Part shown: positions 18,210 to 27,898 of the stretch, in pieces
Numbering within the stretch: position 1 is the stretch's first letter
How the letters are laid out: each line of letters begins with the position of its first letter
Source: Saprospiraceae bacterium
Lineage (GTDB): Bacteria; Bacteroidota; Bacteroidia; Chitinophagales; Saprospiraceae
Direction: 5' to 3'
Length of the DNA: 41,678 bases
Assembly (NCBI GenBank): GCA_016787525.1
Contig: JAEUUP010000039.1
Location: 1 to 41,678 of the forward strand
Made by a program: the position numbers and the translations under genes
Notes under the pieces: generated by a model
Databases searched by the model: none
What the model was told of the DNA's origin: nothing
Seen by the model: the letters and a program-made list of their open reading frames with translations, nothing else

Positions 18210-18902
18210 CTACCAACCCTGTTTTGTGGTGTAAGTTTTTTCTTTGTCACCTCGCCGTTCCAAGCCTTTGACGAATTGCAAAACATCATTTTTTGATATT
18301 CGATAATACTCATCTTGCTCAAAATCACCTCTTTCGTACCAATGCGAGCGTATCATACCCGTTGCTATGTCGTATTCAGGATTGATAAGTTCGTCCATTT
18401 TTTCTATTTTTTTCAAACGAATATCCCCCCCCTCAGTCATTAGTCGATAAATTCTGAATTTAGAATGTCCACCATTTTTTTCAACTGTTACAAACACTTC
18501 TTTTTGCTTATCGCCATCAATATCGCTCAAAAACAATGGACTGCCATCTGTATAACCGTACAAATCGGTGTTATCAATCGGTATTTTTAACAAAAGCGAA
18601 CAACGATTTTCTGCTTTTTTAAAAACTGACAGAGCGGAATCGCGTGTGACAAACAACAGCGATTGTTGAGCAAACGCCAAAGTATCGGAATAGATTTTTT
18701 GCAAATCAGCAGGGCTATTGGGTGTCAAAATGGCATCGCAAGGTTGTGCATTTTGCACCCCCTCAGTATGTCGTATATCTGAGGGTGGCAAAGAGTCGGT
18801 TTGGCTTGTAGGTTCACTATTGGCGGCATTTTGCGGTTTTGAATCGCAATTTTGACCTAAAAAAGCCATAAAAAGAGCAGGAAAAACGAGTTTCTTGAAC
18901 AT
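18210..18902 (-). CDS. Putative exported/lipoprotein with integrin-like repeat segment
   Basis: A 230-residue exported protein. The N-terminal hydrophobic stretch ends in FLGQNC; Cys19 may be a lipid attachment site, although Asn at -1 is not classical. A Ser/Thr/Pro/Gln linker follows (about 20-60), then a beta-rich domain with PLFLSDIDGDKQKEVFVTVE, resembling an FG-GAP or calcium-binding DxDGD loop. Function unknown. It sits 59 nt upstream of the GTG start of the flavoenzyme, in the same direction. Two dispersed-word copies (18429 and 18759) both encode Thr-Glu-Gly. Confidence 0.7.
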   Translation of the reverse strand: MFKKLVFPALFMAFLGQNCDSKPQNAANSEPTSQTDSLPPSDIRHTEGVQNAQPCDAILTPNSPADLQKIYSDTLAFAQQSLLFVTRDSALSVFKKAENRCSLLLKIPIDNTDLYGYTDGSPLFLSDIDGDKQKEVFVTVEKNGGHSKFRIYRLMTEGGDIRLKKIEKMDELINPEYDIATGMIRSHWYERGDFEQDEYYRISKNDVLQFVKGLERRGDKEKTYTTKQGW

Positions 18903-18993
18903 TTACAGTGCCATTTTGAACTAAGTGATTGTTGATAGCTTATTGCTTAAACGCTGAAAAAGTTGTCTGCAATATGCTATTAACAATAATTTA

Positions 18994-19198
18994 CTGATGT
19001 TACGCACGATACCATTACAGACTGTTTTTTGCTGCGCAAAAAAGACGTGCTAAGAAATTATTTTTTTTAGACCGAAGTTCATTTTTCAATCGCTTGCGAT
19101 TGAAAAATGAACTTCGGTCTGGATAGATTCTTTTTATTGTACGCTTTTTTTTTGCGCAGCAAAAAACAGTGCGTAAACTGTACCGTGCGTAACATCAG
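18994..19198. mobile_element. Palindromic MITE-like element, copy 2
   Basis: A 205-bp relative of the element at 1081-1282. It has the same terminal repeats CTGATGTTACG (18994-19004) and CGTAACATCAG (19188-19198), flanked by a different 7-bp direct repeat TAATTTA (18987-18993 and 19199-19205). Two copies with different 7-bp duplications are strong evidence of transposition. The inner palindrome (about 19069-19120) is perfect. It carries a paired change relative to copy 1 (C19080 with G19109, versus A1167 with T1196). The insertion lies 4 bp beyond the stop of the gene ending at 19209. Confidence 0.92.
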
Positions 19199-19208
19199 TA
19201 ATTTATCC

Positions 19209-20432
19209 TCATTCTGGAATGCGTGGATTTCGGTCAACGGGTAAACCTGCTTCAATGTTTTTACCATTACGATGAATGTAGTGACGAGCCTCTGCATCAT
19301 TTTTAAAATTACTGAGGGGGGCCGTATTGGGATAAAAAGTGAACACCAAACCGCCGCCCACGCCACCTACTCGTGGGTCGCTGTTGATACCCAAAGCATT
19401 GGCGGCAGCTCCTGAAACTTCACCGATTTTGTCGTCTGCAAAGCGGGTTTCGAGATAAGCTGTCCATTTTTCTTTGCCGTTTTTGGTGTTTTTGACATGT
19501 ACCAAATCGCCTAATTTTAAGCCCAAGGCCTTACGCGATACTTCGGAAAGAACAGAATAAGGTACGATATTGGCATTGACATAGCGTTCTTGTACATCGT
19601 CGCGTTGCCCTGAATAGACGTAAGAAGTTGTTGAAATATAATAACCTTTGAAAGGACCATCCGCTTTGACCAAAGGTTTGCCATCAGCCCCAGTCACAAC
19701 GCCCCACCAAGCTGTATCTTCGTAGAAAGTATCGGGTACTTTTTCTTCACCCATCAATAAAAACTTGCCGTTGCTGCCTTTTTTATAGGTTCTGACATCG
19801 CCTTGATTGTGTCCTGCGGCGGCTGTAGCATCTGAGCCACCGTCGTTGGGCGCATAGGCATTGGGCGCACCATCTACACAAATGGCTGCCCCACTCGTAT
19901 ATTGAAAGTTACCAGCAGGCGTTTTGTAAATTGTAATACCTGCGACAACGCGAACAGCGGTTTTGGCACTGGCGTTGATGTCGTCAGTCCAGCCCCCTCT
20001 TGTCGCTATTTGCATGAAAATCAAACCATTGCGCAAATCTAACCACATCGGAGAGGCAAGTGGTTGAGCGTCGGATTCGCTTTCGTAGCGCAAAAGATGC
20101 GCTAAGATGGGAATAGAGACTTTGACTTGGTCGGTCGCTTCTAAATGAGGTCGGAGTTTGAGTGCTTGAATCAGTTTTTTCTGTAAACTCTCGGATATAT
20201 CAGCAAAACGACCATCCAACAGATTGCCTAATGTGTCCAAAAAGTTGGCAGCCGCATCGAGGTCTAAGCCTTTTTCATCTAATTCGGTATAAATTTCTGC
20301 AATTTCGTGTGTTTGTGCCACCATTAGGTCAAGGGCATGAATCAAGCTGTTGAAGCGTTGAGGAGTAAATTTGGGCGAAAACGAGATGAATTGTGCCAGT
20401 TTGACTCGTTTTATAGGTGATTGTTTTTTCAT
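19209..20432 (-). CDS. Protein with C-terminal GH75 (chitosanase)-like domain
   Basis: A 407-residue protein. Residues 1-130 are helical and unassigned. Residues about 165-400 resemble glycoside hydrolase family 75. Matching points in order are AICVDGAPNAYAPND, the DTFYEDTAWWG block, KADGPFKGYYISTTSY, NANIVPYSVLSE, then ETRFADDKIGEVSGAAANALGI and GGLVFTFYPNT. These track the family's acidic D-x-D-G region, its GD/GE-x-S motif and its C-terminal strand. No signal peptide is seen, so export and chitosanase activity are uncertain; the fold may be used on peptidoglycan or another glycan. It lies downstream of the ankyrin and caspase genes but beyond a terminator hairpin. The dispersed word at 19311 encodes APLSNF. 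Confidence 0.55.
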   Translation of the reverse strand: MKKQSPIKRVKLAQFISFSPKFTPQRFNSLIHALDLMVAQTHEIAEIYTELDEKGLDLDAAANFLDTLGNLLDGRFADISESLQKKLIQALKLRPHLEATDQVKVSIPILAHLLRYESESDAQPLASPMWLDLRNGLIFMQIATRGGWTDDINASAKTAVRVVAGITIYKTPAGNFQYTSGAAICVDGAPNAYAPNDGGSDATAAAGHNQGDVRTYKKGSNGKFLLMGEEKVPDTFYEDTAWWGVVTGADGKPLVKADGPFKGYYISTTSYVYSGQRDDVQERYVNANIVPYSVLSEVSRKALGLKLGDLVHVKNTKNGKEKWTAYLETRFADDKIGEVSGAAANALGINSDPRVGGVGGGLVFTFYPNTAPLSNFKNDAEARHYIHRNGKNIEAGLPVDRNPRIPE

Positions 20433-20510
20433 ATTGGAATAGGATTTTACTGTTAAAAACTTTTGTAAATGTAAAAATTTTTTGAGAAATACTGAGGGGT
20501 GTTTTTTAAA

Positions 20511-20558
20511 AAATACGTAGCCGAATTGGATTCAAACGTGTTATTCAGCTACGTATTT
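20511..20558 (-). terminator. Terminator of the ankyrin gene
   Basis: Arms 20511-20526 and 20543-20558 pair over 16 bp with one G-U, around a 16-nt loop. Reading on the minus strand, a TTTTTT run follows at once. It separates the ankyrin gene from the GH75-like gene, and a copy of the dispersed word lies 11 bp further on (20491). Confidence 0.75.
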
Positions 20559-20597
20559 AGATGTTTTTTTAAGATTTTTTAAGTTTTTTGATAAGCA

Positions 20598-21131
20598 CTA
20601 TTTTTCGATACCTTTTGACTTTAAAAACTCAACTACCTCTTTGGCTGCTTCACCACCTTTGATGGCATGAGTCATCAAACTGATACCATGCGGCCCTTTT
20701 GACAAAAGCATGGCAGGGAAGGCTGCTGCAAGGGCTTTTACAATATCGGTTTTGCCAAGCATCGCAGCAACAAAAATATCCATCCGTGCACCTTGAGATA
20801 TAAGATATTCAGCAATATCGGCTCTGCCCATGTGTCCTGCGCCACCAATAGCGGATTCAAAATCACCGCCGCCCCAGTCCCAAGTTGCATTCAATAAAGA
20901 GGGTTGTTCGGCTAATAGGAGTTTAACGCCATCGAGATTACTGTGACCTTTGCCGACAAAATCTTTCACGATTTCAGGTTTTAAAGGGTCTGGACGTTTG
21001 GGTTTAGGTTTGACTTGTGTGGTTATACTGTCGGTTGTTGGCTGAGATTGTCCCAACAGGCTTGTTTCTTTAACAAAAATAACGCCTGTCGCAGTTGCTG
21101 TGATGAGTTGTACAAAATGCTTTCTATTCAT
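20598..21131 (-). CDS. Exported ankyrin-repeat protein
   Basis: A 177-residue protein with an N-terminal hydrophobic segment (about 8-28), probably a signal peptide or anchor, and a Pro/Lys-rich linker (KPKPKRPDPLKPE). Residues 60-177 form about three ankyrin-type helix pairs (NLDGVKLLLAEQPSLLNATW, GRADIAEYLISQGARMD, GKTDIVKALAAAFPAML, EAAKEVVEFLKSKG). Ankyrin repeats bind proteins; the partner is unknown. It is 89 nt downstream of a caspase-like gene in the same direction and may be co-transcribed with it. Confidence 0.75.
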   Translation of the reverse strand: MNRKHFVQLITATATGVIFVKETSLLGQSQPTTDSITTQVKPKPKRPDPLKPEIVKDFVGKGHSNLDGVKLLLAEQPSLLNATWDWGGGDFESAIGGAGHMGRADIAEYLISQGARMDIFVAAMLGKTDIVKALAAAFPAMLLSKGPHGISLMTHAIKGGEAAKEVVEFLKSKGIEK

Positions 21132-21220
21132 GACTTATGTTTTAAATGTGAAGAATGCTAACAAAGTCTTACTTTTCTACTGACGTTGCACTATCAATCG
21201 TTACTTTTCGACAAATAGGT

Positions 21221-23131
21221 TTATTTGTCGTTAAAAATGTGTAATGGCAATAAAAAACTCACCCAATCGGGCTTATTCATGGCACTACTTGGGCGCATCA
21301 ATGCCCGAGTGGCAGTGCCTGTGCCTTCTAAATTGAGTGGTTCTTGTCGAAATACAGAAGTGTCGAATTCCTCAGTTGAAGCCATGATTTTGACATAATC
21401 CATCTGTTCTTTTAAACCTAAAGCGACTAAAGCATCGTCCATGCCTAACAAAAACGCAGTTTCTGTCACACCATCATCGTAAGTCTGAGACAACCAAGCG
21501 GTTTCGTTGGGTTCTAATTTTTGGATGGGTAAATAGCTGTTGTCAATGCCGAAGCGAGCAGTCATGTATAAAGCTGAGAAAAACAGTCGTCTCGCGCTTT
21601 TGTTTTGGATAGACAGTGCAAAAACGGGGTAGTTTTCACCTTTTTTTGTATAAGTGGTTGGATTTGACCAATTTGTGATGCTTTCCATCGTTTCTGGATG
21701 CAAATTGGAAGGGTCGTAATCGCCTTCTTTTCGGAAAAGCGTAATCTCTATATCTCTGCTTTTGATGGTTGTTGCAGGATTTTCAATGTTTTTTACGTGA
21801 AACCATTGGAGGACACTGTTCACTTTTTGCAAAAAATCAAGAACCAAAGCATACCCCTCAGTAGGTTTGAAAATAGGCTTATCTTCTCCTTTTCGACGCA
21901 ACCATATTTTATTTTGGGCAGCATGAATGAAAAACTCTCCTTCTTCAAGTTTATCTGTTAATTGGATATAATTTGTTTTAGATTGTGGTAAGTTATTGAT
22001 TATTAAGGATTTAACTGAGGGGTCGCAATCAAGTGCAAAGGCAATTTTTCGAGCTTGTCCGCCACCGATTTGTACGTCAACATCGTATTGTCCGGTAGCA
22101 TCGGGCTGAAATGTATCTGACTGCCACTTGCCAACCGATGTGCTGGACGAGACAGAATTGAGAACAAACAGAATATTCTCCTTTGGCAACCGAATGACTG
22201 AGGGGTGGCTACTGCCGATGTGGATGCCATGATACGCTCCTGCGTTGAGTTCCCAAGCATTGATTTTTTTATTCCAAGAAACAAAAAAGCGATTTTTGGG
22301 CGCAACAGCACCACCTAAAAAGGTCATTTGAGGGTCTGCGCCTTGCACGGCATCCACCAAAGGCAATTGGTCGCCCACACAATTGGCTATTTTTTGCGCC
22401 ACACGCCGTTCTAAATCTGAATAGGACAGAGGCGAGTGAGCTGTTTCTAAAGCCTCAATCAAACTTGAAGTAAACGCTCCCCGAAATTCTGAGTTGATGA
22501 TGGTTTCTTTAGCAGTCTGATGGTTTCGGCAAGCACCGAAATTGATGTGTTGCGCTTTGGGCGCGCTGTATTGGCCTTTGCCGTTGGAGATATAATAGTT
22601 TTTGTCAAACCCATAATAATCTTTAATCGTTTGAGGGTAAATTTTGGCATCGCTCAGGCGTGTTCTGACCCCCTCAGTCAAATCCCTTGTATTGCCACCT
22701 GAGTGACAACTGTCCATGATGGAAAGGAAATGTACACCTTTTTTATGTGACATTGTTTCATAAATCAAGCACGACAACTCTTTGTCTGTCAAACAATTAT
22801 CATAACAGACAATGGCTTCGTTTTTACCATCAACGGGTTCCCAAAAATCAGTAGTCGGGACGCGTGTGCCGTGTCCACAAAAAGCAAACACACAAACATC
22901 CCCCTCAGTAGCTGATTGAAAATGTCGGAAATTCGCAATGACAGCCGACTTAGAAGCTGCGGCATCTTCCAAAACGATGGGCTTAAAAGTAAAGGATTGA
23001 GGATTGCATTGTTTGGTCAGATACTGTTCCCACGCACGCATATCTGCCACACAACCTTTGAGGGTACTGGCAATATTGGATGGATAATTGTTGATGCCAA
23101 TGAGTAAGGCGTAGAGCGATTTATTGGGCAT
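21221..23131 (-). CDS. Caspase-family (peptidase C14) protein with beta-rich C-terminal region
   Basis: A 636-residue protein starting with a caspase/metacaspase p20-like domain. ALLIGINNYPSN begins the fold, His87 lies in FAFCGHGTRVP, and Cys142 in LSIMDSCHSGGNTRD completes the His/Cys dyad. Asp and Glu near the dyad suggest basic or Arg/Lys specificity, as in metacaspases; this is an inference. Residues about 290-636 are beta-rich with no recognised domain; they may be an effector or target-binding region. Five dispersed-word copies lie within it (21854, 22014, 22197, 22670 and 22901), the densest patch in the window. It is probably co-transcribed with the ankyrin gene. Confidence 0.85.
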   Translation of the reverse strand: MPNKSLYALLIGINNYPSNIASTLKGCVADMRAWEQYLTKQCNPQSFTFKPIVLEDAAASKSAVIANFRHFQSATEGDVCVFAFCGHGTRVPTTDFWEPVDGKNEAIVCYDNCLTDKELSCLIYETMSHKKGVHFLSIMDSCHSGGNTRDLTEGVRTRLSDAKIYPQTIKDYYGFDKNYYISNGKGQYSAPKAQHINFGACRNHQTAKETIINSEFRGAFTSSLIEALETAHSPLSYSDLERRVAQKIANCVGDQLPLVDAVQGADPQMTFLGGAVAPKNRFFVSWNKKINAWELNAGAYHGIHIGSSHPSVIRLPKENILFVLNSVSSSTSVGKWQSDTFQPDATGQYDVDVQIGGGQARKIAFALDCDPSVKSLIINNLPQSKTNYIQLTDKLEEGEFFIHAAQNKIWLRRKGEDKPIFKPTEGYALVLDFLQKVNSVLQWFHVKNIENPATTIKSRDIEITLFRKEGDYDPSNLHPETMESITNWSNPTTYTKKGENYPVFALSIQNKSARRLFFSALYMTARFGIDNSYLPIQKLEPNETAWLSQTYDDGVTETAFLLGMDDALVALGLKEQMDYVKIMASTEEFDTSVFRQEPLNLEGTGTATRALMRPSSAMNKPDWVSFLLPLHIFNDK

Positions 23132-23422
23132 AATGGATTGATTTTAAATTGTTTTAAAATAAAAAATAGCGATTCTAAAAACGAAACACCCAAGCCCCAA
23201 AACGACCAATGACTTACTTTTAGATAGACGTAAACAAATCGTCAGAGGTTAGGCTGTTCTGCACATAAGCATTTGCGTATTCATTTTTTTGCAAACCAAA
23301 AGCTGTCACCATCGTCAAAAATAGAGATTTAGCAAAATTGACTGAGCAAAATTGCTACAACTATATTTTTTTACCCACATTTAGCAAAATTGAGTAAAGG
23401 TGGTGTCAATATACTGAGGGGG
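23132..23422. other. Intergenic region with AGCAAAATTG triplet
   Basis: A 291-bp gap between two caspase genes reading the same way. AGCAAAATTG occurs three times between 23330 and 23395, twice as TTTAGCAAAATTGA/GA-type extensions. A copy of the dispersed word is at 23413, right after the stop of the large caspase gene. No gene or clear promoter is seen. Confidence 0.5.
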
Positions 23423-26400
23423 TCATTTTTCATCTGATGGCTCAACTTTCAAGCCATTTTGCATCAATTCTTTGATAGAAAAAGGGAATGCAAAGGGTGT
23501 CATTTCACCACAGTTGAGTTCAGAACCCCATAACCGAGCGAATTTATTTTCGACATTGGCAATCAATCGTTTACCATCTGCGCTGATGGTCGCGCCCCAC
23601 ATGGATGAACGATTGGCAGAAAATTCGCGCAATAGTTTGCCTGTTTCACCATCTAAAAGTTGTACAACTTCGCTGTTTTTGGATATATCATAATCTCCTC
23701 CCATGCAAACCAAAAGGCGACTACCGTTGTCACTCAAAGCAATGTCTCGAATGTTTTCTTTGAGCATGTATTTGTGGAGCAATTTGCCCGTTTGAGTATC
23801 ATACAATCTTATGACTCTATCCATTTGGGCTATGGCAAAGCGTTTACCATCGGAACTGAGGGCGACATCGTTGATGCTGTTTTCCGAAAGCTCATTTGGG
23901 TTCACGGTATGCAGCAGTTTGCCAGTCTGAGCATCCCAAATTTTGCCAGTCGCGTCATTACTATTTGTCAGCAGTATTTTTTCGTCGTTGCTTAGGGCAA
24001 TAAAACTGATTTCGGCTTGATGTCCAACAAATTCTCTTAACACTTGCCCTGTGGTCGCGTCTCGCAATTTGACGGTGGGTTTACTCGTGGCAATGAGGAC
24101 TTTTGTGCCAGTGGCATTGAGTGCAACGGACAGAACGTCATCAGCGTCGTCAGTTCCTTCCACAAAATTGTAGAGTAATTTGCCTGTTTCTGTATCCCAC
24201 AATTTGGCTGTATTGTCTCGACTGCCCGTCAAAGCCCGTTTGCCATCGGCACTCAGAGCCAAAACTGTGATTTCGTTGGTATGACCCGAAAATGTTTGTA
24301 ATTTTTTACCTGTCAGAACGTCCCACAAGCAAGCACTGTTGTTAAAACCGCTTGTAAGAGCCAAAGTTCCATTGGCATTGAGAGCCAAACTGTTAATCAA
24401 TGAATCTTGTTGAATATCCGCCAGTTTTCGGTCGGTGTCAATGTCCCATACTTTAACTGTGCTGTCAGAACTGGCAGTAAAAGCTTTTGTACCATCGGCA
24501 CTGAGGGCTACTGAATTGACAAAACCCGTATGACCATTAAATTCGCGTAGAATTTTCCCTGACCTCGTGTCCCAGAGCTTCGCCGTATTGTCGTAGCTAC
24601 CCGTCAGAATTTTACTGCCATCGGCATTGAAGGCTAAGGAAGAAATAGACGACCCATGCCCTTCACATTCTTGCAAAAACCGACCTGTTTGAGCATCCCA
24701 TATTACTGCTTTACTATCGCCACCACCTGTTGCGATGCGTTTGCCATCTGCACTTATGGCAACAGCTAAAATACCCGCACCTTCACTCTGTACAGTATAT
24801 TTAAATGTTTTGAGCAATTTACCTTTGCGCGTATCCCATAAATAGGCAACACTGTCTGTGCCTATCAAAAGTTTTTGGACATCTGCATTCCAATCCAAAC
24901 CCGTGATATAAGCATGGTTTTTGGGCAACTGCTTTATTATACCGCCAGTTTGTACATTCCACAGAATGATGGTGCTGTCGCTACTGGCAGAAATGGCTTG
25001 CGTAGCATCTGCGTTGATAGCAACCTTATTAATTGTATTGCGGTGTCCCGAAAAAGTGTGTAATAAAACGCCTGTTTCTGTATTCCACACTTTAACAGTG
25101 CTGTCGAGACTGCCTGTCAAAGCAATTTTGCCATTGGCACTCAAAGCAGACGTTACAATGAGGTCGGAATGTCCTCGTAGCTTATGTAAAATCTTACCTG
25201 TTTCAAAATCCCAAACCATGGCGAGTGTATCAACAGTGCCTGTCGTTAAAGCAATTTTATTGTTTTTACTGATGGCGATGCTTTGTATCTCACTCTGATG
25301 CCCTGCATAGTTCATTTGATAGAACGCATGAATGGTGTCGTTCAAGATTTTATAGTAATTGACCTTCGCAGCACTGTTATCGGGGTGTTTGTTGTAAATA
25401 TATTCCAACATTCGGACTGCCAAAGTGGGATTGGTTTCAGAATAAGTGATGGCAGTTGCCAAGTTCTCTGCTGTTCTCGCTTGTTTTTGAGCAATCAAAC
25501 GCTGGTTGTTTGCCCACAAAGCTAAAATACCCAAAATCAGAAATGCCCCAATAACCGACCCCCTCAGTATCCATTTGTTTTGGCGACGTACTTTTTGACT
25601 CAACCCAATGAAATGCCGTTCCGATTGATTCATCGGGCTGTCGCTCTTCAGTAGTGCCAAAGCCAAATCGAGTCGCGCATCGGACTGCCACAAGAATTTT
25701 TTTGATGAATCATTGTTTTTGTAGTCCAAAGTGGCAATCATCACTTTGTCGAACAACAGCACATTTTCTTCTTTCATCTCTTTCACCCAATCCCACAAGC
25801 GTTTCCAAGAGCGAACAAGAGCGTCGTGCGCGGGTTCAAGATAGGCTTTTTTATCGTTTTTGGTTGTTTGTTCTGCTTTTTTGTCCGCCTCTCCTTGGAC
25901 GGTATTTTGCGTTTTTTTCTCAACTTCGGGTGTACTGAGGCGTATCAAACGGGCTTCGTCTAAGGCTTTGATAACCTGCTTGACCAACTCATCTTGACCA
26001 AAATTCAAATCTTCCATAAAAACACGTTTGCTTGCCAATTCACCAGCAGAAAGAGATACCATGCGCAACATCAAACGCCGCATCACATCTTGCGCCCCCT
26101 CAGTATTGTGCAAATCGGCATATACTTGTTCGGCTCTGCCTTGCAAAGCCCCACTCAAACCACCCAAATCCGTATAATATTGCCGTTTGATTTGCCAACG
26201 GCTTGCAGAAGTTTGTTTGGCTTTTTCAAACAATTCTTGCAACAAAAAAGACAAAAGCGGCAGAGGACCGAGTTCTCCATTGACTTCTTTTTTGATGTCT
26301 TCGACCAATGTTTCACTTTCAAAAGTGCAGCCGACTCGACGCGCAGGTTGTACGATGATGTCGTGATAGTCGTTGGGCGAAAAAGCTGGAACGAGAAACC

Positions 26401-27697
26401 GCCCTTTTACCCAATAATCTTCTAATAAATTATTGCGTACTTGAGCCTCAAAATCGGCACGAACGGTGCCAATGATGCGTTTGCCTTTGTCCAACCAATC
26501 TTTGAGTTTTTGATTGAACAATACCACATCTTCGGCATCTTGAGCTTGTGTCACCACTTCTTCCCATTGGTCAATGATGAGAATGTCCCAATCGTCGTTT
26601 TGAGGCAGCGATACTGAGGGGGCCTTCCCTGGGCGAATAATCGGCATTTTTAGTTCGCTGGGTTGCTGAATCATGCCTGCTTTATACATTTTTGGCAACA
26701 AACCCGCTTTTACCAACGAAGATTTGCCTGTACCCGATGCACCTGTTAAGACCACAAAATGGCTATTTCTGGCTCGCTCAAACAAGTCTTCGACGGCTTG
26801 TTGTCGCCCAAAATACACACCTGAATCGCTGTAATCATAAGATTTGAGACCTTTGTAAGGGTTTTGATAATGCCCTTCGGTCAATTTTTTATCATCGAAT
26901 CCATCTAAAAAAAACACAAATTCGCCATCGCCATCGCCTTCGAGCGAACCCAACTCAACGGATTGTTGGTTGCCTGCGGTTTTAGAAATTTGAGTGAGTT
27001 GATTTTTTAAGTAAGATTGGACTTCGACGGCTGTTATCAGTTTGTCATTATTCCCTTGGTCAGATGCCCCTTGCAAAGCTTCGACAAATATTTTTGCAAA
27101 AGGGGAGTTTTCGTCGCCCAATTCGATGTGGTCAAAAGCTTTTTGGCGCGAAGAAGTGGAAGTCAAAACCTTACGCGATGGCTCTTGGGTGAACATGTCG
27201 TAATACTGACGGGTCAGTTTTTGTTTTTTTGCTCCCAAACGCATGATGTCTCTTTTGGTTGAAAAACGAAAAGTGCCCGCAAAACAACAATCCAAAACCA
27301 GCAAAACGTGGCGTGCTTTCAGCTCATTGAGCGTTTCGGAGAAAGACTGCATGGCAATATAGGTATCGGTATTGCCCAATTGGGCATCGCTCGGCACCAA
27401 ATAGCCTTTCAAACCCATTGCACCATCTTCTTGCAAACCATGACCTGCATAATAGACCAAAACCCGCATGTCAGGTGATTGGCATTGAGCTTTCATTTTT
27501 TCAAGAAAAGTCCGCATCTCATTCGCCGTTGGGTCGAGTAGGCTAATGACATCAAAATCTTGTTCAGCAAGCTTTTCCGATAACAATCGGACATCGTTTA
27601 ACGGATTTTTTAAAGTGGCAATTTGGGTGTCGTTGTAGTGGGAAACGCCTATGACAAAAGCCAGATTGTGCGAAAACGGTTTATTGGTAACAGACAT
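23423..27697 (-). CDS. Caspase-nSTAND-TM-WD40 protein (14 WD repeats)
   Basis: A 1424-residue multidomain protein. Residues 10-250 form a caspase domain with His86 (YYAGHG) and Cys138 (DCCFAG). PYKGLKSYDYSDSGVYFGR (280-298) marks an nSTAND-type NTPase with Walker A GASGTGKS (319-326) and Walker B ILIIDQWEE (372-380). A single membrane helix lies at about 706-726 (VIGAFLILGILAL). The C-terminal half has 14 WD40 blades, each ending in a W-D or variant (VWDFETGK to LWGSELN), enough for two seven-bladed propellers. The layout puts sensor propellers and effector caspase on opposite ends of a switch ATPase, as in bacterial conflict and cell-death proteins. A TATATTTG box at 27842-27835 is a candidate promoter. 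Confidence 0.92.
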   Translation of the reverse strand: MSVTNKPFSHNLAFVIGVSHYNDTQIATLKNPLNDVRLLSEKLAEQDFDVISLLDPTANEMRTFLEKMKAQCQSPDMRVLVYYAGHGLQEDGAMGLKGYLVPSDAQLGNTDTYIAMQSFSETLNELKARHVLLVLDCCFAGTFRFSTKRDIMRLGAKKQKLTRQYYDMFTQEPSRKVLTSTSSRQKAFDHIELGDENSPFAKIFVEALQGASDQGNNDKLITAVEVQSYLKNQLTQISKTAGNQQSVELGSLEGDGDGEFVFFLDGFDDKKLTEGHYQNPYKGLKSYDYSDSGVYFGRQQAVEDLFERARNSHFVVLTGASGTGKSSLVKAGLLPKMYKAGMIQQPSELKMPIIRPGKAPSVSLPQNDDWDILIIDQWEEVVTQAQDAEDVVLFNQKLKDWLDKGKRIIGTVRADFEAQVRNNLLEDYWVKGRFLVPAFSPNDYHDIIVQPARRVGCTFESETLVEDIKKEVNGELGPLPLLSFLLQELFEKAKQTSASRWQIKRQYYTDLGGLSGALQGRAEQVYADLHNTEGAQDVMRRLMLRMVSLSAGELASKRVFMEDLNFGQDELVKQVIKALDEARLIRLSTPEVEKKTQNTVQGEADKKAEQTTKNDKKAYLEPAHDALVRSWKRLWDWVKEMKEENVLLFDKVMIATLDYKNNDSSKKFLWQSDARLDLALALLKSDSPMNQSERHFIGLSQKVRRQNKWILRGSVIGAFLILGILALWANNQRLIAQKQARTAENLATAITYSETNPTLAVRMLEYIYNKHPDNSAAKVNYYKILNDTIHAFYQMNYAGHQSEIQSIAISKNNKIALTTGTVDTLAMVWDFETGKILHKLRGHSDLIVTSALSANGKIALTGSLDSTVKVWNTETGVLLHTFSGHRNTINKVAINADATQAISASSDSTIILWNVQTGGIIKQLPKNHAYITGLDWNADVQKLLIGTDSVAYLWDTRKGKLLKTFKYTVQSEGAGILAVAISADGKRIATGGGDSKAVIWDAQTGRFLQECEGHGSSISSLAFNADGSKILTGSYDNTAKLWDTRSGKILREFNGHTGFVNSVALSADGTKAFTASSDSTVKVWDIDTDRKLADIQQDSLINSLALNANGTLALTSGFNNSACLWDVLTGKKLQTFSGHTNEITVLALSADGKRALTGSRDNTAKLWDTETGKLLYNFVEGTDDADDVLSVALNATGTKVLIATSKPTVKLRDATTGQVLREFVGHQAEISFIALSNDEKILLTNSNDATGKIWDAQTGKLLHTVNPNELSENSINDVALSSDGKRFAIAQMDRVIRLYDTQTGKLLHKYMLKENIRDIALSDNGSRLLVCMGGDYDISKNSEVVQLLDGETGKLLREFSANRSSMWGATISADGKRLIANVENKFARLWGSELNCGEMTPFAFPFSIKELMQNGLKVEPSDEK

Positions 27698-27898
27698 AAT
27701 GGACTATAGTTGCTTTCAAAAAAGGCAGAAACTGCCCTGTTTTATGTTCATAAAATTATGTATGTATGTTTACCAATAAACAAAGAAGGGTGTACTGTCT
27801 GTAATAGAGAAAGGATTTTATGTTATTTCATTGCCAAATATAGGCGTTTAAGTTTTTTCTATGTTGTATTTGAGTGCTGTTAACATTTCATTTGTAGT

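Noticed and set aside
18150-18216. Longer flavoenzyme start at the TTG at 18216
   Set aside because: The added 22 residues are encoded by a short tandem repeat and precede the normal family start.
23857-24507. Extra near-matches ACTGAGGGC in the WD40 region
   Set aside because: They encode LSADG turns shared by WD repeats, which naturally give CTCAGT-like DNA; not counted as word copies.
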